A stretch of DNA of 64,000 nucleotides, taken from Chitinophaga pollutisoli (lineage in GTDB: Bacteria > Bacteroidota > Bacteroidia > Chitinophagales > Chitinophagaceae). Position 1 is the first letter of the stretch; each line of letters opens with the position of its first letter. Where the stretch lies: the NCBI RefSeq assembly GCF_038396755.1, contig NZ_CP149822.1, positions 2,666,001 through 2,730,000 on the forward strand, read 5' to 3'. Of this stretch, positions 54,800-62,429 are shown in pieces. The notes beneath the pieces are model-generated. The model worked only from the letters and a program-made list of their open reading frames with translations, was not told the DNA's origin and made no database searches. The translations under genes were made by a program, and so were the position numbers.

Positions 54800-54970
54800 T
54801 TATTTGAGGCCGATACGGACAACGGGACCGTTATTTTTGTCTGTCCGCGGCCGGGAGGTTTCATTTTCCTGTAACCCGCAGCCGGGGCGCGCGGAGGCGC
54901 AGCTTTGGCACTTGGGGACATGGACGTTGAAAGGCCGGCGAATCGGCTTGCCGTGAATCAGGCCGGAAAT
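54800..54970 (-). other. Cryptic Cys-rich small ORF without an ATG
   Basis: A minus-strand frame of about 56 codons open from a TAA near 54975 to a TAA at 54800. It contains PFNVHVPKCQSCASARPGCG and ends NNGPVVRIGLK. Third codon positions are mostly G or C, as in real genes here. No ATG, GTG or TTG start lies in frame, so the start may be lost by a frameshift or be non-standard. A terminator follows at 54742. It could also be a non-coding RNA with the hairpins GCCGGATTTCCGGC. Uncertain. Confidence 0.35.
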
Positions 54971-55127
54971 CCGGCTATTGGGTTACCGGCGATTGACCAC
55001 AGCAGTTATAAATTAATAGAGTGAATTCTGGGGGGCGAGGGGTGAAGCGTCGAAAAAAAATATTTCGTTTTGAATTTTCACCCTTTAGATAAAAATACAT
55101 GTCTAAACCTCGTAACTCATTTATCTT

Positions 55128-55484
55128 ATGGAAGCAATCGCAAGCAGACTGAAAAAATTCCTGCAGTATAAAAAGCTGGGCACTTCTGATTTTACCAGGT
55201 TACTGGAATACAAAAGCTGCGAAAAGATCGCGCGGCTGTTCCGCTCGGACAGTGCTAAGCCCAGCGTGGATATCATAGCCGACATCGCCGCCCGGTTCCC
55301 GGACCTGAGCATCCGCTGGCTGCTCACCGGCGAGGGCGTGATGCTCCGTCATACCACAGCTACCCATTGCACTACCCAAACAAGTAATATCCTTCGTACA
55401 GAAGCCCTCGAGTCCCTCCTCCTCCAAAGCAGGATGGAAGAACCCGATGTCACCCACCGTATTTCAATCGCAGAAAATATATAA
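55128..55484 (+). CDS. Small helix-turn-helix protein
   Basis: A 118-aa protein whose first 70 residues look like an XRE/phage-repressor HTH domain: YKKLGTSDFTRLLEYKSCEK, then a recognition-helix-like stretch, and the family-typical PDLSIRWLLTGEGVM. The tail (residues 75-118) is helical and unrelated to known domains. Upstream DNA is very AT-rich, and no promoter was assigned. No target is evident; the operon below is on the other strand. Confidence 0.8.
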   Translation: MEAIASRLKKFLQYKKLGTSDFTRLLEYKSCEKIARLFRSDSAKPSVDIIADIAARFPDLSIRWLLTGEGVMLRHTTATHCTTQTSNILRTEALESLLLQSRMEEPDVTHRISIAENI

Positions 55485-55519
55485 CCAACCATTGTCCACC
55501 CTGTGACACCCCTATTTTT

Positions 55520-55547
55520 AAAGGGCTGCCTTCAGAAGCAGCCCTTT
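55520..55547 (+). terminator. Probable terminator after the HTH gene
   Basis: A perfect 10-bp stem AAAGGGCTGC with GCAGCCCTTT and an 8-nt loop. The T tail is short, so it may be only partly active. Confidence 0.5.
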
Positions 55548-55620
55548 CGATATGGACGCCGCCATCTTCCCCCTATCCTTTTCCTTTTACCCGGATACCG
55601 CCACACATCCAAAAACTCAA

Positions 55621-55628
55621 TACTTTTG
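55621..55628 (+). promoter_or_regulatory. -7 promoter element of a small ORF
   Basis: TACTTTTG is an exact TAnnTTTG match, 18 bp before the ATG at 55647. This spacing equals that before other genes here and supports real transcription. Confidence 0.5.
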
Positions 55629-55646
55629 GAAGGAACACCTATACTT

Positions 55647-55796
55647 ATGACAATCCTTCACCAGATACCCTGCTCCCATCCATGGTCATCTACATCTGCA
55701 TCACCCTTATTTTCCGGCTACATCATCTACGGCACCTGGAACAACCATAAACGCCCACCCGGCGGCGACCATCATTCCCCGCTCCAACCCCTATGA
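55647..55796 (+). CDS. Small hypothetical protein (49 aa), possibly truncated
   Basis: The frame begins MTILHQIPCSHPWSSTSASP and ends GGDHHSPLQPL at a TGA (55794-55796). After the TGA the same frame stays open to 55928 and encodes YTGNDGLFYSGGGDSGGGD, then a Gly/Asp-rich repeat. The promoter upstream, and the repeat unit (45 bp = 15 codons) that keeps this frame, suggest a longer original protein interrupted by the TGA. A start further upstream is also possible (the frame opens at 55503). No known family. Confidence 0.4.
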   Translation: MTILHQIPCSHPWSSTSASPLFSGYIIYGTWNNHKRPPGGDHHSPLQPL

Positions 55797-55830
55797 ATAC
55801 ACCGGTATACCGGGAACGACGGCCTTTTCT

Positions 55831-55920
55831 ACAGCGGCGGGGGAGACAGTGGCGGCGGTGACGGGGCGGCGAGGGACAGCGGCGGGGGAGACAGTGGCGG
55901 CGGTGACGGGGCGGCGAGGG
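55831..55920. repeat. Perfect 45-bp tandem duplication
   Basis: Two identical 45-bp copies lie head to tail (55831-55875 and 55876-55920). Each is about 80% GC. In the plus frame it encodes SGGGDSGGGDGAARD twice. The identity implies a recent duplication. The G runs could form G-quadruplex structure; this is speculation. Confidence 0.9.
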
Positions 55921-56155
55921 AGCCATAAAAAAAAGGCACAAGCAGAAGCTCGCGCCCGTTATATTAGCAGCATATTCCTATAAGGCGTTGTTGTAAAATC
56001 GACGGTTTGCATAACAGCCCACCATGCGGCCAAATGGCAGCCGGGGGCATCCGCGATGTACCTGAAGAATCACAGGTTTGGAGTCAGTACATTGGGGTTA
56101 TGCTTTGCATCGTTTCTCGTGGAAGTAAAGGTAAACCGCTTAACATTAAACTCCA

Positions 56156-56171
56156 CCACATAAACATGTGA
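56156..56171. promoter_or_regulatory. Operator-like site before the histidine kinase gene
   Basis: CCACATAAACATGTGA contains inverted CACAT/ATGTG arms. The same 16-mer with one change recurs at 57184-57199 between kinase and regulator genes. I infer a binding site for the LuxR-type regulator, giving feedback control. Confidence 0.6.
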
Positions 56172-56219
56172 AATGGCGGTTTCGGCGGACAGAACGTTAT
56201 ATTGATGGTGTAAACCGGT

Positions 56220-56227
56220 TATTTTTG
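56220..56227 (+). promoter_or_regulatory. -7 promoter element of the histidine kinase gene
   Basis: TATTTTTG matches TAnnTTTG, 22 bp before the ATG at 56250. Confidence 0.6.
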
Positions 56228-56249
56228 TCCCGTTCAGCCGTTTTCCCCC

Positions 56250-57191
56250 ATGCCCCAGCTCCACCAACTCCTGCTGGCCATCCTGATGCCAGCATTCATC
56301 TGCCTCTCCGCGCCGGAATTTCACCGGCCGCACGACGAGCCAACGCCGCCAACCGACGTTCCCCCCCAAACCCATCCGCACCGGATCCACAAGATTTCCG
56401 ATACCAACGCTCCCTTTTTCTCCCAACTCACGCAATCCGGCCCCCGGCCGGCCGTGCAGATTAAAAGGCTGTTCCAGCAACCGGCCTGGCAGAAAGGATG
56501 GTTTTACGCTGCGGCGGTGCTGTTGCTGGCGGCCATCGTCTATACCATCCACCGCCTTCGGATCAACCACATCCTCGCCACCGAGAAAGTCAGGAGCCGC
56601 ATCGCCCGCGACCTGCACGACGATATGGGCAGCACCCTCACCTCCATCAACATCATGAGCACCATGGCGCAGAAAAGCGCCGCCCGCGGCGATCATGACA
56701 AAACCCGGGAATTCCTCGGAAAAATCGGCGAAAGCACTACCCGCATGATGGAAAGCATGGACGACATCGTATGGAGCATCAACCCCCTGAACGACAGCAC
56801 ACCGCGCGTCATCGCCCGCATGCGCGAGTTCACCACCGGCATGCTGGAGGCCAGGGGCATAGGGTTCGCGTTCAATATCGACGAGAAAATTTACCATCGT
56901 AAACTGCAGCTCGACAACCGCCACGATTTCTTCATGATCTACAAGGAATCCATCACCAACATCGCCAAATACGCGCAATGCACCTTCGCCGATATCCGGA
57001 TCCAGCTGCGCAAAGGCCAGCTGGTGCTGCGCGTGCAGGACAATGGCGCGGGATTCGATGTGAAGTGTGCCGGCGACGGCGACGGGCTCATGAACATGCA
57101 GCGGCGGGCGTACCGCATGAACGGGCAGTTCAGCATTCAGAGCCAGATAGGAAAAGGAACGGTGGTCACCCTCATGTTCCCAACCACATAA
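56250..57191 (+). CDS. Sensor histidine kinase (HisKA_3/HPK7 type), no sensor propeller
   Basis: A 313-aa kinase. The N-terminal signal/TM (LLLAILMPAFICLSAPEF), a Pro-rich 60-residue linker and a single TM (WFYAAAVLLLAAIVYTIHRL) precede the HisKA_3 helix with phospho-acceptor His in RDLHDDMGSTL. The HATPase domain has ESITNIAKYA (N box) and DNGAGFD (G1). Bacteroidota relatives with this type of TM and catalytic part usually carry a large propeller sensor domain; here it is missing. It pairs with the LuxR-type regulator 68 bp downstream. Ligand unknown. Confidence 0.9.
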   Translation: MPQLHQLLLAILMPAFICLSAPEFHRPHDEPTPPTDVPPQTHPHRIHKISDTNAPFFSQLTQSGPRPAVQIKRLFQQPAWQKGWFYAAAVLLLAAIVYTIHRLRINHILATEKVRSRIARDLHDDMGSTLTSINIMSTMAQKSAARGDHDKTREFLGKIGESTTRMMESMDDIVWSINPLNDSTPRVIARMREFTTGMLEARGIGFAFNIDEKIYHRKLQLDNRHDFFMIYKESITNIAKYAQCTFADIRIQLRKGQLVLRVQDNGAGFDVKCAGDGDGLMNMQRRAYRMNGQFSIQSQIGKGTVVTLMFPTT

Positions 57192-57199
57192 GCATGTGA
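57184..57199. promoter_or_regulatory. Second copy of the operator-like site, before the response regulator
   Basis: CCACATAAGCATGTGA matches the site at 56156-56171 in 15 of 16 positions. It overlaps the kinase stop codon. A weaker -7 element TACCTTTA follows at 57223-57230, and the ATG at 57260. Confidence 0.6.
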
Positions 57200-57259
57200 T
57201 TGGTGTGCATCGCGGCGTTCGTTACCTTTACATCAGTTATCAACTACCAAACCCAGGAT

Positions 57260-57892
57260 ATGATCCGTATCGTGTTATACGAGGATAACACCAAACTGCG
57301 AGAGAACCTTACTTTACTGATCGACGGAGCACAAAATTTTGTAGTATGCGGCGCATTCCGGAATTGTGACAACATCCTCCGGCAAACGGACGAACTGCTT
57401 CCCGATGTATTGTTAATGGATATCGACATGCCAGGCACCAACGGCATTGATGGCCTGCGCATCGTACGTTCCCGTTACCCCCAGCTCCCCATCCTCATGC
57501 TCACCGTTTTCGACGACAACCAGCATGTTTTCGAAGCCATCAGGGCAGGCGCCGACGGCTACCTGCTGAAGAAAACCCCGCCCGACAAGCTCCTGGAATA
57601 CATCCAGGACGTGTATGAAGGCGGCGCCCCCATGACTTCGGGCATCGCGCGGCAGGTGCTGCACTTATTTGCCCGCCAGCCATCCGACCGTAACGAGATG
57701 TACAATCTTTCCGAGCGCGAGAAGGAAGTGCTGCAGCTCCTCGTGAACGGATACAGTTACAAAATGATCGCATCAGAGATTTTCATTTCCATCGATACGG
57801 TGCGGTCGCACATCAAGAAAATCTACGAAAAACTGCACGTCAATTCCAAGTCCGAAGCCGTGGCAAAAGCTTTCCGGGACAAACTCGTGTAA
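57260..57892 (+). CDS. LuxR-type (NarL/FixJ) response regulator
   Basis: A 210-aa two-domain regulator. The receiver has the acidic pair (LYEDN), the phospho-acceptor aspartate in LLMDIDMPGTNGIDGL, and the lysine in GYLLKKTPPDKL. The C-terminal LuxR HTH is LSEREKEVLQLLVNGYSYKM, IASEIFISIDTVRSHIKKIY and EKLHVNSKSEAVAKA. Upstream in-frame codons from 57200 are not needed; the ATG at 57260 fits the family N-terminus (MIRIVLYED). It is the output partner of the kinase, with which it shares a 16-bp site. Confidence 0.94.
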   Translation: MIRIVLYEDNTKLRENLTLLIDGAQNFVVCGAFRNCDNILRQTDELLPDVLLMDIDMPGTNGIDGLRIVRSRYPQLPILMLTVFDDNQHVFEAIRAGADGYLLKKTPPDKLLEYIQDVYEGGAPMTSGIARQVLHLFARQPSDRNEMYNLSEREKEVLQLLVNGYSYKMIASEIFISIDTVRSHIKKIYEKLHVNSKSEAVAKAFRDKLV

Positions 57893-58208
57893 AAAACTTT
57901 CAGAAGCTTCCATTCGCCGGGGTAAACCAACCGGCCGTCATTCCCTTGCCCGCAAGGAATCACATCGATATGTGGTTGTGGGTCGGGGGAATGTTTTCCA
58001 TTTTTACGCCGTTGGAGATGACGGCGCGGAACACCGGCGGGCATATAATATCCAGATCGACAGTTACATACGCTTATAACCGGTAGCACCGGAAGATTTT
58101 CCCCCTCAACATCCCATTGTTCCCCAAGGAGCGCACCACCGGTGTGCTCCTTCTTTTCAACACTTTTGGCCGGAAATTTGTTAGCATAGCAACAAAAACA
58201 TCCGAACA
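57893..58208. other. Intergenic region with a small ORF and a terminator
   Basis: 316 bp after the response regulator. An open frame of 38 codons (57970-58086, plus) encodes MWLWVGGMFSIFTPLEMTAR and ends TYAYNR. Its reality is doubtful; there is no clear promoter. The region ends with a terminator at 58126, whose distance suggests either a long 3' UTR or a small RNA. Confidence 0.4.
58126..58157 (+). terminator. Terminator before the lipoprotein gene
   Basis: A 12-bp stem with one wobble (58126-58137 with 58141-58152), followed by a T-rich stretch. Confidence 0.75.
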
Positions 58209-58715
58209 ATGACAAAGCAATTGACCCGCCTTTTTACGGTATTGGGAGCAGCCTCCCTGCTGATGAGCGCCTGTGCTTCGCAGAAAGGCAGTACCGCGGT
58301 AACCGCCGGCGGCATGCGCAAGGCCGCTACCGGCAAATGGACGCTCAACAGCGTCAATTACGAAGGCTTGCCTTCCACCGCTAAGATTTCCACCGTATTT
58401 TCCAATATTCCTCCTGATTGCCTGCAGGGCAGCAGCTGGGTGTTACCGTCCAACAGCAACGGATCTTTCACCATCAACAGTTCCGCCGCCGGTTGTACGA
58501 CGGGTACGCAGGATATCGTTTGGAGCACTATTAACCAGAACGGCGTAATCATGCTGCAGTTCAAGGAAATGATGAGCGGGGTGAAAGCGAAAAACATCCT
58601 GGACGGCTATCGCGTGGAGTTGGCACAGGCCGACCAGGCGAGCATGGTCTGGAGGGCGCCGGTAACATATGAAGGTAAAACTGCTTACGTAGTATATTCA
58701 TTCAGCAGGCAATAA
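58209..58715 (+). CDS. Small lipoprotein, lipocalin-like
   Basis: A 168-aa lipoprotein: signal peptide and lipobox LLMSAC followed by ASQKGS. The rest is beta-rich, with GKWTLNSVNYEGLP near the start as in lipocalin-like domain proteins of Bacteroidota, two Cys (in PPDCLQ and AGCTTG) that may pair, and a C-terminal strand KTAYVVYSFSRQ. Its role is unknown. It is a separate transcription unit between two terminators. Confidence 0.8.
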   Translation: MTKQLTRLFTVLGAASLLMSACASQKGSTAVTAGGMRKAATGKWTLNSVNYEGLPSTAKISTVFSNIPPDCLQGSSWVLPSNSNGSFTINSSAAGCTTGTQDIVWSTINQNGVIMLQFKEMMSGVKAKNILDGYRVELAQADQASMVWRAPVTYEGKTAYVVYSFSRQ

Positions 58716-58740
58716 TCTATTGACTGTTCGAGAAGCGACG

Positions 58741-58780
58741 GGAAAAAGCGGGGCAAAATTTGCTCCGCTTTTTCCTTTTT
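58741..58780 (+). terminator. Rho-independent terminator after the lipoprotein gene
   Basis: A long hairpin: GGAAAAAGCGG (58741-58751) with CCGCTTTTTCC (58765-58775), followed by five T. Confidence 0.9.
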
Positions 58781-58788
58781 AGTTATTG

Positions 58789-58796
58789 TATCTTTG
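58789..58796 (+). promoter_or_regulatory. -7 promoter element of the TPR membrane protein gene
   Basis: TATCTTTG matches TAnnTTTG, 19 bp before the ATG at 58816. Confidence 0.65.
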
Positions 58797-58815
58797 CCCT
58801 TCGTTTCTAGAAAAT

Positions 58816-59466
58816 ATGAAAGCATTTAACTTATTTATCAAATACCGCCTGCCGCTTGGACTGGTACTTCTGATTGGCGGTATCGCCCTGGGCGTTTCCG
58901 TGGGCTGGTGGGAATCCTCGATCGTGCTGGTACTGGCCCTGATTTGCATTGTGACCCATTTTCTTTTCGGCCCTATGCGCCTGGTGCAGGAAGCGGTGGA
59001 AAATGGTGATGTGGATGGCGCCATGCGGTACATGAACATGGTTAAGTTCCCGAAACTGCTCATCAAACCGATTCGTTCTGTTTATTACTTCATGCAGTCC
59101 AACCTGGCAATGCAAAACCAGGATCTCGACAAAGCCGAAGCCGCGGTGAAAGCCAGTATCAAATCCGGCAGCCCGATGAAGGAATACGAAGGGATGCAGT
59201 TCTTCCAGCTGGGTACCATCGCTTACCAGAAAAACGATATCAAATCGGCCGACGCCAACCTGAAAAAAGCGGTTCGCCTGGGCCTTCCCGATAAAGAAAA
59301 CACCGCCGGCGCCCTGCTGATGCTCTGCTCCATCGCCATGAGCCGCCGCGACTTCAAAACCGCGAAAGATTACTTCCGCCGCGCCAAAGCGCAGAAGCCA
59401 ACGACCGATCAGATCGTTAGCCAGATCAAAGAAATGGACAAATATATCAGCCGCATGCCCGGTTGA
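58816..59466 (+). CDS. Membrane-anchored TPR protein
   Basis: A 216-aa protein with two N-terminal membrane segments (LPLGLVLLIGGIALGVSVGW; SSIVLVLALICIVTHFLFG). A cytosolic or periplasmic helical domain with TPR-like repeats (about residues 95-205: FFQLGTIAYQKNDIKSADAN, CSIAMSRRDFKTAKDYFRRA) follows. The ATG at 58816 is preferred over 58786, which overlaps the promoter. Partner unknown. Confidence 0.87.
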   Translation: MKAFNLFIKYRLPLGLVLLIGGIALGVSVGWWESSIVLVLALICIVTHFLFGPMRLVQEAVENGDVDGAMRYMNMVKFPKLLIKPIRSVYYFMQSNLAMQNQDLDKAEAAVKASIKSGSPMKEYEGMQFFQLGTIAYQKNDIKSADANLKKAVRLGLPDKENTAGALLMLCSIAMSRRDFKTAKDYFRRAKAQKPTTDQIVSQIKEMDKYISRMPG

Positions 59467-59487
59467 TCCCGAACATATTTTATGCAG

Positions 59488-59522
59488 AAAAAGCCGGACG
59501 ATTTACCCGTCCGGCTTTTTTT
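59488..59522. terminator. Bidirectional terminator after the TPR gene
   Basis: A perfect 13-bp stem (59488-59500 with 59508-59520) with A- and T-runs on its two sides, so it serves the converging genes. Confidence 0.9.
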
Positions 59523-59571
59523 ATAATTTCGATCATTCCTTGCAAAATCGATATAGTAAAGGGTTACAAAA

Positions 59572-60735
59572 TCAGGCGATGGATTTGAGCGACTGAGAAA
59601 GGTCTTCGATGAGCATTTCGGGATCCTCCAGGCCAATGTACAGCCTTACCATCCGGTGCTTCTCCACCGCAGGATCGAAGTCGCTTTCGTGCATCGACGC
59701 ACAAGCCGGAAAAGCCAGCGACTCATGCCCGCCCCAGGAAACCGCCATCAGGAATCGTTGCAACCCGTTGCAGAATGCTTCCACCTGTGCGCGGCCAGTA
59801 GCCCTTAGCTGGATCGTCAGCAAGCCGGCCGCGCCGGTCATTTGCTTTCTGGCCAATTCGTATTGCGGAAAATCAGGATCCATCGGAAAAATAACCTTCT
59901 CCACCCCCGGCTGTTCCTTCAACCACCGGCAGATTTTCTCCGTGCTCCGCGCGCTCCGCTCCAGCCGGATCTCCAGCGTCCGCAGCCCGCGCAGCAATAA
60001 CCACGCATTGAACGGCGCAATGCCGCTGCCGATGTTCAGCAACTCCGACGTGAATATCCGCCGGATCATTTCCTGCCGACCCGTCAACACCCCGGCCATG
60101 GTATCGCTATGCCCGCTGATGAACTTGGTGGCGGATTGCAGGCAGAGATCAATCCCCAGGTCGTGCGGGCGCTGGTAAATCGGCGTGCAGTAACTATTGT
60201 CGATAATCGTTACAATCCCCTGCTTCTTGGCCAGCGCCGCCACCGCAGCGATATCCTGCAATTCAAATGTGAAGGAATTGGGCGATTCGAGGTAGATGAG
60301 GCGGGTATTGGGCCGGATGGCGTTCCGGAAATGCGCGATGTCTGTCCCGTCCACAAACGTTGTTTCCACTCCAAACCGCGGGAGGATGTTCATGAACAGC
60401 TGGCGCGCCCAGTTGTAGGGGTCGCGGACCGATACGATATGATCACCCTGCTGCACCTGCGACAGCACCGACGCAAAGATCGCTGCCGCGCCGCTGCCGA
60501 AGATCAGGGCATCCTCGGCCCCGTCGAGCGCGGCCAGCTTCTTCCGCAGGATCTCGATAGTGGGGTTGTTGCCCCGCGTGTAGAGGAAACCCTTGTATTC
60601 GTCCTGCAACAATTCCCGCATCTCGCCGACCGTTTTGAACGCAAAATTGCTGCTTTGCATGATGGGCGGGGCAATGGCGTTGAAATACTGCTCCCTGTCT
60701 TCTCCTAGCTGGTTGATTATAAATGAAAGGTCCAT
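59572..60735 (-). CDS. Cys/Met-metabolism PLP-dependent enzyme
   Basis: A 387-aa enzyme of the cystathionine gamma-synthase/gamma-lyase family (fold type I). The substrate-loop piece YTRGNNPTIEILRKKLAALD, the glycine stretch in ALIFGSGAAAIFA, YLESPNSFTFEL, and the PLP lysine in LQSATKFISGHSD are clear. The reaction may be a gamma-synthase, gamma-lyase or methionine gamma-lyase; sequence alone does not decide. The start at 60735 (MDLSFII) is chosen because it lies 2 bp after the permease stop. The pair may take up and degrade sulphur amino acids. Confidence 0.93.
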   Translation of the reverse strand: MDLSFIINQLGEDREQYFNAIAPPIMQSSNFAFKTVGEMRELLQDEYKGFLYTRGNNPTIEILRKKLAALDGAEDALIFGSGAAAIFASVLSQVQQGDHIVSVRDPYNWARQLFMNILPRFGVETTFVDGTDIAHFRNAIRPNTRLIYLESPNSFTFELQDIAAVAALAKKQGIVTIIDNSYCTPIYQRPHDLGIDLCLQSATKFISGHSDTMAGVLTGRQEMIRRIFTSELLNIGSGIAPFNAWLLLRGLRTLEIRLERSARSTEKICRWLKEQPGVEKVIFPMDPDFPQYELARKQMTGAAGLLTIQLRATGRAQVEAFCNGLQRFLMAVSWGGHESLAFPACASMHESDFDPAVEKHRMVRLYIGLEDPEMLIEDLSQSLKSIA

Positions 60736-60737
60736 AA

Positions 60738-62072
60738 TTACTGATTGCTCCCGGTACGCCTGTTCACGACGTAACGCATAATGAAATAAATGGGTAGTCC
60801 GGCTACAAACCAAAACATACCGCCCAGTGCCTGGTTCAGATCTTTGATAAAAATATTGACAGTTACAAATAAATACACGGTGATGAAAAACGCCGGCACC
60901 AGGGGATAAAACCGAACTTTATAGATCTGCCCGTCGAGGTGCGCCGTTTTCTTCCGCAGCACAAATATCGTTGCTGCAGCCGAAGCAAGGCCAATTGAGT
61001 CAAAAAGCATGACATATTGGATAATATTGTCGAAGTTGCTGAGGAAATACAGCATACCGATGATGAGCGCGGTGAATACGGAAAGCGCCACTTCCTGCAC
61101 CTGCGTGCGCGCGTTGATGCGTCTGAACACGGACGGCAGCACACCGTCTTCCGCCATGGCGTAATACATCCGGGGATTCGACATGAGATTGACGTTCGCG
61201 TATCCCAGCACCGACAAAAACAGCAATACCGAGGTTATCTTGAAGCCATATTCCCCGAAAAACACTTCCGCCATGCGCGCCGCGAGGGCGTCAGTATTTT
61301 TTAGCTGTTCGAAACCGATCACTTTCACGTAGGCGTAGTTGACAGTCAGATAGAGGGCGAGGATGATGAGGATGCCCATGACGATGGCGCGGGGCATGTT
61401 TTTGACGGGATCGCGCACGTCGGACCCGAAATTGATCGTTTGCTGGTAGCCGCCATAGGTGAAGAAAACCGGGACGAGGGCGGCGCCGAAGATATATGCC
61501 CAGCTATGGCTCGTGGCGGATGCCGCTACCTCAGCGGCGGGCGCTACATGGCTGCTGAAGGCGGCCAGGCAGAGGAGGAGCACCAGGGTGATTTTGAATA
61601 CGGTGAGCACGTTTTGCCAGCTGGCGCTCATCCGGATGCCGAGCATATTTACGATATAGAGCACAAGCACCGCCGAAATGGCGATCGCCTTTCGCCCGCC
61701 CTCGTGCTGCATGGAGCCTGGGAGGATCACCGGGCCGATGTACTCCGCTCCCACAATGCAAACCGCCGCTATGGAAGCGGCGTTGGAGATGACGAGGGTC
61801 CAGTTGATCATGAAGGAATAAGCGGGGTGGAAGCCGTGCGACAGCACTTTGTAAAACCCGCCCGCGACGGGAAAGCGCGAGCCGATCTCGGCGTAGGTCA
61901 GCGCCCCACACAAGGTGACGAGCCCTCCCAGCACCCATACCATATAGAACAGCGCCGGCGTACCGGTTTCCCGGGCTACGCTCACCGGCGTCCGGAAGAT
62001 TCCCATCCCGATCACCAGCCCCACCACGATCATGGTGAGGTCGAAAGGCCCGAGTTTCGGTTTGATGCTCAT
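60738..62072 (-). CDS. APC-family amino-acid permease
   Basis: A 444-aa transporter of the amino acid-polyamine-organocation superfamily with about twelve hydrophobic segments. The N-terminal signature VVGLVIGMGIFRTPVSVARE (TM1 unwound region) and YAEIGSRFPVAGGFYKVL are clear. A weak -7 element (TATCTTGT, 62087-62094 minus) lies upstream; the ATG at 62072 leaves a short leader, while 62081 is nearly on top of it. It is followed after 2 bp by a Cys/Met-metabolism enzyme, so the two are co-transcribed. Substrate is probably an amino acid, not named. Confidence 0.92.
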   Translation of the reverse strand: MSIKPKLGPFDLTMIVVGLVIGMGIFRTPVSVARETGTPALFYMVWVLGGLVTLCGALTYAEIGSRFPVAGGFYKVLSHGFHPAYSFMINWTLVISNAASIAAVCIVGAEYIGPVILPGSMQHEGGRKAIAISAVLVLYIVNMLGIRMSASWQNVLTVFKITLVLLLCLAAFSSHVAPAAEVAASATSHSWAYIFGAALVPVFFTYGGYQQTINFGSDVRDPVKNMPRAIVMGILIILALYLTVNYAYVKVIGFEQLKNTDALAARMAEVFFGEYGFKITSVLLFLSVLGYANVNLMSNPRMYYAMAEDGVLPSVFRRINARTQVQEVALSVFTALIIGMLYFLSNFDNIIQYVMLFDSIGLASAAATIFVLRKKTAHLDGQIYKVRFYPLVPAFFITVYLFVTVNIFIKDLNQALGGMFWFVAGLPIYFIMRYVVNRRTGSNQ

Positions 62073-62117
62073 GTTGTACAAGATAACCGATTAACGCCTT
62101 ATTTACCAAAATATCCG

Positions 62118-62125
62118 TAGGTTTG
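62118..62125 (+). promoter_or_regulatory. -7 promoter element of the riboswitch-receptor unit
   Basis: TAGGTTTG is an exact TAnnTTTG match just in front of the riboswitch. Confidence 0.6.
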
Positions 62126-62129
62126 CGGC

Positions 62130-62315
62130 CGGTAAACGGTTGCCTTGCCCCTACCCGGGGCTGGCATTAATAGGGAATCCGGTGCAAATCCGGAGCTATC
62201 CCCGTAGCTGTAAGCCCGCATACAAGATTTTCAGGATCCCCAGCCACTATTCCGGTACAACGGAACGGGAAGGCCTCCTGGAAAGCGGACGAAGCCAGAA
62301 GACCTGCCGCATACC
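62130..62315 (+). promoter_or_regulatory. Cobalamin riboswitch
   Basis: A B12-sensing leader. Core elements are AATAGGGAATCCGGTGCAAA (62169-62188), CCGGAGC, the central CCCCGTAGCTGTAAGCCCGC, and the B12 box GAAGCCAGAAGACCTGCC (62291-62308). A perfect 9-bp complement lies downstream: TGCCGCATA (62305-62313) with TATGCGGCA (62357-62365). It can form an alternative hairpin using the 3' end of the aptamer. High cobalamin is expected to lower expression of the receptor gene at 62430. Confidence 0.93.
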
Positions 62316-62429
62316 TTTTTGATTTATCCGCGCTTTCGGGTGAAAAGCGGAGGACATATGCGGCATAGCCAACATACGTACTTTTCAATTTCCCCAGGCG
62401 CCACTGATTATTTACAATCTATGGCCTAC

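Noticed and set aside
55831..55920. A possible CRISPR array from the 45-bp repeats
   Set aside because: There are only two copies, directly adjacent with no spacer, and no cas genes.
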